64,000 bases of DNA from Algicola sp. (lineage in GTDB: Bacteria > Bacteroidota > Bacteroidia > Flavobacteriales > Flavobacteriaceae), in the NCBI GenBank assembly GCA_018222915.1, contig JAAEZI010000006.1, positions 19,446 to 83,445 on the forward strand. Direction: 5' to 3'. The notes under the pieces are model-generated. The model saw only the letters and a program-made list of their open reading frames with translations. It ran no database searches and was not told the origin of the DNA. Shown piece by piece: positions 47,567-56,344 of the stretch (positions are counted from its first letter, which is position 1; every line of letters starts with the position of its first letter). Made by a program: the position numbers and the translations under genes.

Positions 47567-48616
47567 ATGAATATGAAGTCCTTAATTCTTTCTGTCTTTA
47601 GTTTAGTTTTTCATTGTCTTGTTTTACATGCGCAAGTTGGAATTGGAACAACAACGCCAGATGCCTCGTCTGCTCTAGATGTGACAGCCAATGATAAAGG
47701 TATTTTAGTGCCTAGAATGTTAGTTGCTGAACGTATTGCTATTAGTGCGCCTGCTGAAGGCCTTTTGATCTATCAAACCGATGATGTATCTGGGTTTTAT
47801 TTTTACAACGGTACACAGTGGGTACGACTGATGGATAAAAGTAGAGATGGCGTCCCTATTGGTGCTGTTTTTGCGTTTCCATCTGCTACTTTACCCACGG
47901 GTTATTTGAGCTGTGACGGTAGTGCCGTTAGTAGAAATACCTATGCCGAACTTTTCGCAGTCATAGGCTCAACCTATGGCAATGGTGATGGTGCTACTAC
48001 TTTTAATTTACCTGATTATCGCGGTGAATTTTTAAGAGGACTTGATAATGGTTCTGGAACAGATCCCGATGCTGCAACAAGAACTGATAGAGGTGATGGA
48101 GTCGTCGGTGATGTTGTTGGTACCAAACAAATATTTTCTAATGTTCAACATGACCATCAGATAGATGCTCCAGCTACAAACTCAATGGCATCAGGAACTC
48201 ATGATCATTACACCTTGGGTTATACTCTAACTACCAATTATTCTGGTAATCATAACCACAGTGGCAACGTGTCTGGTACTACATATGCTTCAGGCAGTCC
48301 TGTGCAAGTGCCATATCGAGAAGTTACCGTAGAAGACCCAAGCACTTTTGATGCTGATATTATCATTAGAGAGTTAAGACCTGGTTCAGGATTTCAATCC
48401 GTGAGTTCTGGTAGTCACAGCCATAATTTTAACACCAGTTTCACAACAAATATTGGTGGAAATCATAATCATAACATAAATGTTCCTGTTCGGTCTACGA
48501 ATACTGCTGGTAATCACCTTCATAGTATCGATATCCCAACTTTTACTTCGGGAGCTCAAGGTGGTAATGAATCACGACCAACAAATGTCAATGTGATATG
48601 GTGTATTAAGTATTAG
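47567..48616 (+). CDS. Exported protein with phage tail-collar domain
   Basis: 349 residues with a signal peptide (about 1-22, ending LHAQ). The mature protein opens with GIGTTTPDASSALDVTANDKG, the module found at the N-terminus of many Bacteroidetes surface proteins. A tail-collar domain follows (about 100-160: VPIGAVFAFPSATLPTGYLSCDG ... TFNLPDYRGEFLRG). The C-terminal region has repeated His/Asn-rich strands (NHNHSGN, SHSHNFN, GNHNHNIN) and ends in VNVIWCIKY, as in microcystin-dependent-protein-like collar proteins. Not a phage gene: no other phage gene is near. Likely a secreted or surface fibre protein. Confidence 0.85.
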   Translation: MNMKSLILSVFSLVFHCLVLHAQVGIGTTTPDASSALDVTANDKGILVPRMLVAERIAISAPAEGLLIYQTDDVSGFYFYNGTQWVRLMDKSRDGVPIGAVFAFPSATLPTGYLSCDGSAVSRNTYAELFAVIGSTYGNGDGATTFNLPDYRGEFLRGLDNGSGTDPDAATRTDRGDGVVGDVVGTKQIFSNVQHDHQIDAPATNSMASGTHDHYTLGYTLTTNYSGNHNHSGNVSGTTYASGSPVQVPYREVTVEDPSTFDADIIIRELRPGSGFQSVSSGSHSHNFNTSFTTNIGGNHNHNINVPVRSTNTAGNHLHSIDIPTFTSGAQGGNESRPTNVNVIWCIKY

Positions 48617-48650
48617 AGTTTCAATTATACAGGAATTGGTTATTGATATA

Positions 48651-48680
48651 ACTTACCATTTATACATTATTACTTACCAT
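48651..48680 (+). promoter_or_regulatory. Direct repeat of ACTTACCAT upstream of the repeat protein
   Basis: Two identical copies, 48651-48659 and 48672-48680, 21 bases start to start, the helical phasing expected for two monomers of a LytTR-type regulator on one face of DNA. They lie 57-86 bases before the ATG of the 1354-residue repeat protein gene. A LytTR regulator gene is in the window (58477-59193). The link is inferred. Confidence 0.45.
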
Positions 48681-48737
48681 CGATAAAAAAAATCAATCAT
48701 CAATTGGAAGAGCGTTTTATATTAGGGTTTTATCCCT

Positions 48738-51700
48738 ATGATTATGAAACATTTTCAACTGGCATTGCTCATTAGTTTTAGTATGTTGAATTTTTCCACT
48801 GCCCAAATTGGTATTGGTACAACTACTCCTGATAATTCTTCCATTTTAGACATTACAGCAACCGACAAAGGTGTTCTGGTACCGCGAATTAACCTACTTG
48901 ATGTTACGAATGCTGTGGCGCCTATAAATGCGCCTGCTACAGGATTACTAGTCTGGAATACCAATGCGACAGTTACCGGTGGCAATGGTGTAGGCTTCTA
49001 TTTCTTCAATGGCGCCCAATGGTTACCTATACAGCAATCGGGAAGTATTGATGCCGATTTTTATGAGCAAGGTTCCACAAATCCGCCAGACGATATCAAT
49101 GATAATACATATACCTTCGGAAATTTAGCCATTGGAAGCAATGCGCCTGGTTTTCGACTGGATGTCACAGAAAATACAGCGCCTACAACTTTTTATAATC
49201 GAAACGGATTTAATCTGGGAGGACCAGTTACTGGTATATTCAATTCTGTCTCGGGAGTTTTACCAAGTGATGCAGATACCCAACGTGGTATCTACAACTT
49301 GATGTCTGGTTCTGGAGATAATTTGAAGTATGGCGTTTATAACAATATGAATGATACCGGAAACTCTCAACGATATGGTACTTACAATACTATTATTGAA
49401 GATGCTGATAAACCACAATATGGGACGTATAATACGATTTCGAGTTCACCATCCACAATAACCTCTACGCGTTTTGGTACCTATAATGGTATCAATAACA
49501 CCAACGATGCTACCAATTATGGTGTTTACAATCAAATTAGTGGCTCTTCTTCAAGTTGGCAATACGGAACTTATAATTGGATTATCAATTCCAACGCAAG
49601 TAATACAAGAAATCTTACAGGAACCTTTAACAATTTACAGGGCACAGGAAACACAGAACAGTTTGGGGTTTATAATCAGTTCAACACGGGTGATGGGCCA
49701 AAACTTGCGCTATTCAATGATTTAAATTTTAACGGTGACGGTAATCGCTACGGCATGCGAAATGACATTGGTGGAACAGGCAATGGCAACCATTATGGCA
49801 TGGACAATATAATTTCGGGGACTGGCACTGGCAATAAATACGGAGTTAATGTCAACATATTAAATTCGGCAGGAGGTACCCATTATGGCGTCTTTTCCAA
49901 CGTTACTAAAGCCGGCAGTTTTGCAGGTTACTACTTGGGAGCCTTATCGGTAGGGACTACCAATGCTAATAATTATATTTTTCCAGCCTCTCGAGGCACG
50001 GCCAATCAAATTATGCAAACTGATGGTGCAGGAAATGTAAGTTGGGTGGATGCCACTTCTGTGGGTGACGACGACCACGATTTTTATGAAGAAGGTACTA
50101 CCACAGCACCCGATGATATTAACGATGACCAATACACTTTAGGGAATTTGGCGATTGGAAAAAACACAGCCGATTGGCGCTTGGAAGTGGAGGAACCCAA
50201 TGGTGGTCGAGGGATTTCCGTTTCTATGAATGGGTCTGCGAGCACTACGACTTATGGTGTTTTATCTGAGGTGACAAATTCCTCTGATGCAACACATATT
50301 GGTGTGTTAGGAAGAGTTTTGAGTAATGGTAATGGAGCTCAACGAGGTCTCAATTCTTATCTTAACGGTAATGGTGCAGGTGCGCATTACGGACTTTACA
50401 ATACCCTAAGTGGTTTGGGTACTGGTAATCAAACTGCTGTTTATAATGATATAACAAATGATGGCGCAACTAATCATTATGGACTACACAATAGGTTTGC
50501 AGGTCAAAGTACTGAAAAGTTTGGGGTCTTTAATGATTTTATTCCAGCCATTACTGCTAATCGTTATGGTTTGTATAATGCTTTTGATTCAACAAACTCT
50601 TTAAGTCCGACAGATTATGGTGTTTTTACTACTATGGTTGGAAACTCTACTTCTAATCAGTACGGTATTTATCAAGCTATAAACAGCACAGGTGCTGGTC
50701 AGCATTATGGCTTTTACAATACCATGAATAACGGTCAAGGAAATCAATTTGGAATATACAATGAAATTTATACAGCAACTGTCGTAGACGGAAAGGGTTT
50801 GCATAACCAATTATATACTGATAATTCAGGGACTATGACTGGAAATGAAAATGATTTTTTTGGAGTGGCATCAACGCATAAGGGAATTGAAAATGATTTT
50901 TCTGGAAGTATATCGCTAACTGCTACAGGAGTTGAAAATTTATTCAATAATTCTTTTTTAGGCACGGGTAATAATTTTGGTGTGATTTCAAATTTTGATA
51001 ATGGTTCAAGTGGGACCCAATATGGAGCTTACAATAACTTTACAGCTACATTAGGGAACATGTATGGAGTTTATAATCTGGCATCTGGTGGAACCCAAGA
51101 GTTTAATGGGGTTTATAACCATGTGACTGGTGGTGCCGGAAATAAATATGGGGTTAATAATTACTTCGACCCTACTGCTGGAGGAACACATTACGGAATT
51201 TACTCCAATGTACTAAAAACAGGAAGCTATGCTGGTTATTTTCTAGGGAATGTTTCAGTTGGTACAACAGGAGCAGACAATTATGTTTTTCCTGCTTCCC
51301 GAGGTGCCAATGGTCAAGTGATGCAAACCGATGGTTCAGGGAATGTGAATTGGGTTGATGCTAATACGCTTAATATTTCGCATCGTGTCAATGATCTTAT
51401 AGACGGAAAATCCGATAATGATGGCACAAATAATGGATCTTCTATATTTTTAGGCATCAATGCTGGATTAAATGATGATAGTTCAGATAATCAAAACATT
51501 GGTATAGGTTATGTCGCTTTGCAGTCTAATACGTTTGGTCAACGAAATGTAGCAGTTGGTTATGCAAACATGGTTTTAAATACTACAGGTTCCTATAATA
51601 CTTCCCTTGGTGGCTCTGCTTTAAACTTTAATAATGCGGGAAGTTACAATACAGCAGTTGGTGCCAGTGCAATGAATCTCAATAGTAATGGTATGCATAA

Positions 51701-52802
51701 TACAGCTGTAGGATATAGAGCGCTTTATTCAAATAATGGAGGTAATAATACAGCAGTTGGAGAAGGAGCACTATTATTTAATGACGCAGGCGGGTTTAAC
51801 GCGGCTTTAGGATACGAGGCATCATATTCAAATGATAATGGTGTTCGAAACACAGCATTAGGAGTGCAGGCTTTGTATTCAAATGTATCTGGTGCTAACA
51901 ATGTAGCAATCGGATATCAAGCTGGTTATAATGAAACGGGAAGTAATAAATTATATGTAGAAAACTCAAATTCTTCCTCTCCTTTGATTTATGGCGAATT
52001 CGATACAGATCTCTTACGAATTAATGGTACTTTAGATATCAATAATGCGTATCAATTTCCATCGGTTGATGGAGCTGTAAATCAGTTTCTGCAAACCGAT
52101 GGGACAGGTAATTTGAGCTGGGTAGATGTGCCATCAACTTCCTTTTGGACGCGTACTGGAAATGTACTCAATCTCGCAAACGCTGGTGATGATATTACCT
52201 TCGTCAACGATCAAACCAGTATCACTTTTCCAGCCTCAAACGGCACGCCTGCTCCTATGTTATATATGTTTTCGAGTGGATTTAACAATGCTAACAAAAT
52301 GGTCTTGGCTCATTCTACTACCTATGGTAATTACGGCATTCAATATGATGATACTGATGATGCGTTTAGGTTTTTAAGTAATGGTATTGAGCGTGTGAAA
52401 ATTGATCTTGTTGGTGGACCGACAGTTTCTGTCACTGGAAATATGGCTGTGATCGGTGATATCATCACTGATGTAACAACGTATCCCGATTATGTTTTTG
52501 AAAGTTACTATACTGGAAAATCGACTTTAAATAATTCCTATTCCTTTAAATCTTTGGAAGAAATCGAACGTTTTATCATGGCGCATGGCCACTTGCCGAA
52601 TGTGAAATCTTATGAGGAAGTAAAGGCTGATGGTATGAATATCAGTGTGGGAGAGATGACCGTGACCAACTTGGAAAAAATTGAGGAAGCGTATCTTTAT
52701 ATGATTGAGCTGAAAAAAGAAAATGACCGTTTAAAAGCAAAGCTTGAATCCCAACAAAAAGATATTGACGAGATTAAAGCCTTGCTCAAACAAAAACAAT
52801 AA
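48738..52802 (+). CDS. Giant exported repeat protein with YadA-head-like repeats and C-terminal coiled coil
   Basis: 1354 residues. A signal peptide (about 1-22, ending STAQ) precedes GIGTTTPDNSSILDITATDKG, the same opening module as the preceding collar protein. Two long tracts of short repeats (about 160-400 and 500-850) share a YG-x-YN-type unit (YGVYNxxxGxGNxxxYGxYN). A segment with DFYExGxTxxPDDIND ... YTxGNLAIG occurs twice (about 112 and 450) and a FPASRG ... QTDGxGNVxWVD segment three times, so the protein grew by internal duplication. Residues about 895-1075 carry YadA-head-like units (NTAVGYRAL). The end has the family's HLPNVKSYEEVKADGMNISVGEM and a coiled coil. Probably a trimeric surface fibre or adhesin; no T9SS C-terminal signal seen. 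Confidence 0.85.
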   Translation: MIMKHFQLALLISFSMLNFSTAQIGIGTTTPDNSSILDITATDKGVLVPRINLLDVTNAVAPINAPATGLLVWNTNATVTGGNGVGFYFFNGAQWLPIQQSGSIDADFYEQGSTNPPDDINDNTYTFGNLAIGSNAPGFRLDVTENTAPTTFYNRNGFNLGGPVTGIFNSVSGVLPSDADTQRGIYNLMSGSGDNLKYGVYNNMNDTGNSQRYGTYNTIIEDADKPQYGTYNTISSSPSTITSTRFGTYNGINNTNDATNYGVYNQISGSSSSWQYGTYNWIINSNASNTRNLTGTFNNLQGTGNTEQFGVYNQFNTGDGPKLALFNDLNFNGDGNRYGMRNDIGGTGNGNHYGMDNIISGTGTGNKYGVNVNILNSAGGTHYGVFSNVTKAGSFAGYYLGALSVGTTNANNYIFPASRGTANQIMQTDGAGNVSWVDATSVGDDDHDFYEEGTTTAPDDINDDQYTLGNLAIGKNTADWRLEVEEPNGGRGISVSMNGSASTTTYGVLSEVTNSSDATHIGVLGRVLSNGNGAQRGLNSYLNGNGAGAHYGLYNTLSGLGTGNQTAVYNDITNDGATNHYGLHNRFAGQSTEKFGVFNDFIPAITANRYGLYNAFDSTNSLSPTDYGVFTTMVGNSTSNQYGIYQAINSTGAGQHYGFYNTMNNGQGNQFGIYNEIYTATVVDGKGLHNQLYTDNSGTMTGNENDFFGVASTHKGIENDFSGSISLTATGVENLFNNSFLGTGNNFGVISNFDNGSSGTQYGAYNNFTATLGNMYGVYNLASGGTQEFNGVYNHVTGGAGNKYGVNNYFDPTAGGTHYGIYSNVLKTGSYAGYFLGNVSVGTTGADNYVFPASRGANGQVMQTDGSGNVNWVDANTLNISHRVNDLIDGKSDNDGTNNGSSIFLGINAGLNDDSSDNQNIGIGYVALQSNTFGQRNVAVGYANMVLNTTGSYNTSLGGSALNFNNAGSYNTAVGASAMNLNSNGMHNTAVGYRALYSNNGGNNTAVGEGALLFNDAGGFNAALGYEASYSNDNGVRNTALGVQALYSNVSGANNVAIGYQAGYNETGSNKLYVENSNSSSPLIYGEFDTDLLRINGTLDINNAYQFPSVDGAVNQFLQTDGTGNLSWVDVPSTSFWTRTGNVLNLANAGDDITFVNDQTSITFPASNGTPAPMLYMFSSGFNNANKMVLAHSTTYGNYGIQYDDTDDAFRFLSNGIERVKIDLVGGPTVSVTGNMAVIGDIITDVTTYPDYVFESYYTGKSTLNNSYSFKSLEEIERFIMAHGHLPNVKSYEEVKADGMNISVGEMTVTNLEKIEEAYLYMIELKKENDRLKAKLESQQKDIDEIKALLKQKQ

Positions 52803-52805
52803 GCT

Positions 52806-54029
52806 TTATACTGAAGTCGAGGCTTTCGGACTGAGTATATCCAGTGCTTCCATACAGTCGCGCATCATGTGATACGTGCGTTCAATATCGGCATCCAAAC
52901 CTATTGAAAAGCGAATTAAGCCGTCACTTAAACCCATTTCTTGTTGTTCCTCTTCAGGAATTTCAGAAGAGGTGGAACTTCCAGGGGCTGAAAACAAGGT
53001 TTTATAAAAGCCTAAACTAACTGCTAAGTAACCAAGGTTTTTATCTTGCATTAATTCCATGAGTTCGTTAGCTTTCTCCAAGCTTCCAACATCAATAGTC
53101 AACATACCACCAAAGCCGTATTTGTCGTTCATCATCGATTTAAATAATTCGTGAGAAGGATGAGATTGTAACCCTGGGTATACCGTTTTTAAACCGTCAT
53201 GTTCAAACTTTTCAGCTAAAAACTGCGCATTGAAACTATGTTGTTGCATACGAATATGCAAAGTTCTTAAATTCTTCAAAACGGAAGCGGCGCGTAAGCT
53301 ATCCATGGTGGATCCCAATAACATAGAAGCGCCATCATTGACATTTCTTAAATCGTTAATAAATTCCTGTGTACCACAGACCACACCACCAACAGTATCA
53401 CTAGAGCCATTAATGAATTTTGTGAGACTGTGGATCACCACATCAGCACCTAATTTTGCTGGTGAAATGGATAAAGGAGAAAAGGTGTTGTCAACTACCA
53501 GTTTGAGGTTATGGCGCTTTGCTATTTCAGCCAAACCCTTGATGTCTGCAACTTCCAACAAAGGATTACTTACTGATTCACAATAAAGAACTTTGGTGTT
53601 TTCTGTAATGGCGGCCTCAACCATTTCCAAATTAGTGATATCAACAAAGGAGGTTTCAATATGAAAACGTGGTGTAAAGTTTTTTAGAAAAGCATAGGTA
53701 CCACCGTAAATAGTTCTACTAGAAACAATATGATCACCTGCACCGCAAAGCTGCATGATGACTGGTGTAATTGCACCCATTCCTGAGGCAGAAACATTTG
53801 CGGTTTCTGTATCTTCCATAGCGGCTAAGGCTTCTCCTAAGTATAAATTGGAAGGTGAGGAATGACGAGAATACAAATAGCAACCATCGGCATTACCTTC
53901 AAAGGTATCAAACATGGTTTTCGCTGATAAAAATGTATAAGTGGATGAATCTGAAATAGATGGATTAACACCTCCAAATTCTCCAAAGTATTGTAAATCC
54001 TGAATGTTGTTCGCTGGTTTAAATGCCAT
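52806..54029 (-). CDS. Trans-sulfuration-type PLP enzyme, methionine gamma-lyase-like
   Basis: 407 residues from the ATG at 54029 (the in-frame ATG at 54089 adds 20 hydrophobic residues that the family lacks). Cys/Met-metabolism PLP fold: YSRHSSPSNLYLGEALAAME, SASGMGAITPVIMQL, YGGTYAFLKN, VVDNTFSPLSISPAKLGADVVIHSLTKFINGSSD with the PLP Lys in SLTKF, and the C-terminal SLGFYKTLFSAPGSSTSSEIP. Could be methionine gamma-lyase, cystathionine gamma-synthase or a relative; divergence from an Lrp-type gene favours methionine breakdown, as with mdeA and mdeR in Pseudomonas. It ends 3 bases from the repeat protein stop. Confidence 0.85.
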   Translation of the reverse strand: MAFKPANNIQDLQYFGEFGGVNPSISDSSTYTFLSAKTMFDTFEGNADGCYLYSRHSSPSNLYLGEALAAMEDTETANVSASGMGAITPVIMQLCGAGDHIVSSRTIYGGTYAFLKNFTPRFHIETSFVDITNLEMVEAAITENTKVLYCESVSNPLLEVADIKGLAEIAKRHNLKLVVDNTFSPLSISPAKLGADVVIHSLTKFINGSSDTVGGVVCGTQEFINDLRNVNDGASMLLGSTMDSLRAASVLKNLRTLHIRMQQHSFNAQFLAEKFEHDGLKTVYPGLQSHPSHELFKSMMNDKYGFGGMLTIDVGSLEKANELMELMQDKNLGYLAVSLGFYKTLFSAPGSSTSSEIPEEEQQEMGLSDGLIRFSIGLDADIERTYHMMRDCMEALDILSPKASTSV

Positions 54030-54127
54030 TACTGATAGTTTTAATGATTTATGCACTTCAAAATTCAATAGAAATAGATAATATATCAATAGTTATACTT
54101 ATATTTAGAAAATAAATCTTTTTAAGG

Positions 54128-54157
54128 TTGTTGTTATAGTTTTATTTATTGCAACAA
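54128..54157. promoter_or_regulatory. Candidate operator between the gamma-lyase and Lrp genes
   Basis: Inverted repeat TTGTTG (54128-54133) and CAACAA (54152-54157) with an 18-base AT-rich spacer, in the 165-base gap between divergent genes. Lrp-family proteins bind degenerate AT-rich palindromes, so this is a plausible but unproven site. Confidence 0.35.
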
Positions 54158-54194
54158 TAGGGTGATTTATTCCCATTTTAGAAAATTTTTCCAT

Positions 54195-54656
54195 ATGAAT
54201 ACCTTAGATGCTATCGATAAAAAATTACTTCAATTACTTCAGAAGGATAGTAAGCAGACAAATAAAGAGTTGTCTAATAAACTCAATCTATCGGTTACAG
54301 CGGTTTATGAGCGCATTAAAAAATTGGAGCGTTCAGGAGTTATTTTTAAATATGTCGCACTTATTGATAAAAAAAAGGTGGAGAAACCCTTTGTGACTTT
54401 TTGTAGTATTAAATTAGTACAACACACGAAGGATTGTGTGGTTCAGTTTGAGAAAGAAGTGGTGCAACTTGATGAAGTTATGGAATGTTATCACACCAGT
54501 GGTGACTACGATTATTTACTGAAGATAATTGTTGCAGATATGGATGCTTTTAGAGAATTCATGGTAAAAAAACTAACGACGATTAGTCATATTGGAAGCA
54601 CGCATAGTACCTTTATGATTAATGAAGTCAAACACTCAACCGCTATTCATCTCTAA
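54195..54656 (+). CDS. Lrp/AsnC-family transcription regulator
   Basis: 153 residues from ATG 54195. The N-terminal winged helix begins LDAIDKKLLQLLQKDSKQTNKELSNKLNLSVTAVYERIKKLERSGVI, the classical Lrp HTH. The C-terminal RAM/ligand domain (about 65-150) includes CVVQFEKEVVQLDEVMECYHTSGDYDYLLKIIVADMDAF. It is divergent from the PLP gamma-lyase gene and likely its regulator, with methionine or a product as effector (inference). Confidence 0.93.
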   Translation: MNTLDAIDKKLLQLLQKDSKQTNKELSNKLNLSVTAVYERIKKLERSGVIFKYVALIDKKKVEKPFVTFCSIKLVQHTKDCVVQFEKEVVQLDEVMECYHTSGDYDYLLKIIVADMDAFREFMVKKLTTISHIGSTHSTFMINEVKHSTAIHL

Positions 54657-54675
54657 TTATTACGTCATTTGACCT

Positions 54676-55302
54676 ATGCAATCGATACGATTTAAACTAC
54701 TGGAATTTATTGGCATCTTCATTTTGATTCCTTTGAGTTATATTTTGGATTATCCGATCTTTATCAAATTCAGTATCGGCTGTTTAGGTTTTGTTTATGT
54801 GCTTTTTGTGTTGCTGCGAATAGAACATGTCAAATTTAAAATTGCCAAAAATCTTCATTGGCGCCACTTTTTTAGACGTGTTTTAATTCAACTCTCAGTC
54901 ATTGCTTTTCTAACTGTTTTATACGTGTGGTTTATGGATAAATCACAACTCTTTTATGTGATGTTAAACAAACCTTTCTTCTGGCTGTTGCTACTACTCA
55001 TTTATAGTTCCTTGTCTGTTTATCCGCAAGAACTTGTATATCGTACCTTCTTTTTCGAACGTTATAAGAACATGTTTAAAAGTCAAACTGTTTTTGTGAT
55101 TGTCAATGCTTTAGTGTTTTCTTTAGCACATCTGTTCTTTAAGAATACATTAGTTTTAATTATGACGTTCATTGGAGGTATTCTTTTTGCATTAACCTAT
55201 CTAAAAACAAAATCGACAGTTATGGTTTCAGTAGAACACGCTATTTATGGTTGTTGGTTATTTACTGTTGGCATGGGTGACATGCTCGGTTTTCCAAATT
55301 AA
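54676..55302 (+). CDS. CPBP-family intramembrane protease-like protein
   Basis: 208 residues with about six membrane helices. The first conserved motif reads PQELVYRTFFFERY, where typical members have EExxxR, so the first Glu is Gln here; the second and third motifs have FSLAHLFF and EHAIYG, with the His residues retained. The family includes Rce1-like peptidases and many proteins of unknown activity. It starts 20 bases after the Lrp gene, same strand, possibly co-transcribed. Confidence 0.82.
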   Translation: MQSIRFKLLEFIGIFILIPLSYILDYPIFIKFSIGCLGFVYVLFVLLRIEHVKFKIAKNLHWRHFFRRVLIQLSVIAFLTVLYVWFMDKSQLFYVMLNKPFFWLLLLLIYSSLSVYPQELVYRTFFFERYKNMFKSQTVFVIVNALVFSLAHLFFKNTLVLIMTFIGGILFALTYLKTKSTVMVSVEHAIYGCWLFTVGMGDMLGFPN

Positions 55303-55349
55303 AAATTAACTGTATTTTTATAACGCTCTAAAAGTTGACTGAGTTTGCT

Positions 55350-56120
55350 ATGAAATATAACCGCATAAAGGATTTGTATAAAACAATATTCAAATCCTAC
55401 GATCAACCGCTATTACAAGAACACATAAAGAAAATTGTGGATTTAGATAAGGTGTTGCCTTATAGCTCAACGTTTTTTTGTGTCACTAATACACAAGATT
55501 TGACCTTTGAATTTATTAGTAAAAACTTCACGGCTTGTTTGGGATTAGATGCCCAAGAAATGACCGTAAAAGGGATGCGTTATTTTTGGAGTAGAATTCA
55601 TCCAGATGATATTGAAGGCTGGCTATCTGCATTAAATCAGTTAATGGAATTTACCCTTGGTGAGATGTCTGAAGAACATAGAAAACGTGCGAATTATACT
55701 TGGAACTTTCGTTTTAAAAATGCCGATGACGTCTATGTCAATATTGTACAAAACACCACACCGCTGGTTTTTGATTCTGAAGGCAAACCCATTATTGGTC
55801 TAGCGCATTATACAGTGCTGGATTCTCAGATTAGAATGGATATTACGGCATCTGCCAAATTGCTTAATGAGCACAACGAATATAAAACGGTTTATTTTAA
55901 TAACTTTTCGCAAAAACTATTAAGCGATATTGTTAGTAATAGGGAACGTGATATCATCAGGTTACTCATTTTAGATTATTCGAGTAAAGTCATTTCCGAA
56001 AAATTGAATATTAGTCCTCATACGGTTGATACACATCGTCGAAATATTCTAAAAAAACTCAATATTTCCTCTACTGGAGAACTTATAGGAATGTTGAAAT
56101 CCAATCAAAATTTTCTATAA
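55350..56120 (+). CDS. PAS-domain regulator with LuxR-type HTH
   Basis: 256 residues from ATG 55350 (a TTG at 55335 would add 5). A PAS-like fold lies at about 40-165 (VTNTQDLTFEFISKNFTACLGLDAQEM, then IHPDDIEGW, and YTWNFRFKNADDVYVNIVQN with a final GLAHYTVLD). The C-terminal GerE HTH (about 190-255) has SNRERDIIRLLILDYSSKVISEKLNISPHTVDTHRRNILKKLNI. It has no receiver domain, so it may sense a ligand directly through PAS. No partner kinase adjoins. Targets unknown. Confidence 0.88.
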   Translation: MKYNRIKDLYKTIFKSYDQPLLQEHIKKIVDLDKVLPYSSTFFCVTNTQDLTFEFISKNFTACLGLDAQEMTVKGMRYFWSRIHPDDIEGWLSALNQLMEFTLGEMSEEHRKRANYTWNFRFKNADDVYVNIVQNTTPLVFDSEGKPIIGLAHYTVLDSQIRMDITASAKLLNEHNEYKTVYFNNFSQKLLSDIVSNRERDIIRLLILDYSSKVISEKLNISPHTVDTHRRNILKKLNISSTGELIGMLKSNQNFL

Positions 56121-56344
56121 GTGTTAATACTCAAATTGAGTATTGCAATAGTTTTATAAAATCTTCAATTTTGAATTGCTATTAATTCAGAGGGAAAATA
56201 TGCTCATTTACCATTGGTTTGAAAATAACTGTGGTTTAATGGGCTATTTTTTTTGAAGCTATTTCAAACTCTGCGAAAAAGTAGTAATTCAATAATCAAA
56301 ATTGTATTTTTGTAATTCAATTGAAATCTGATAAAAAATAGTAT

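Noticed and set aside
47567..48616. Possible prophage remnant because of the tail-collar domain
   Set aside because: Signal peptide, Bacteroidetes surface-protein N-terminus and absence of any phage gene nearby argue against it.
48738..52802. Dense short repeats suggesting a CRISPR or satellite array
   Set aside because: The repeats keep one long reading frame and diverge at the DNA level while the YGxYN protein pattern is kept, so they are protein repeats.
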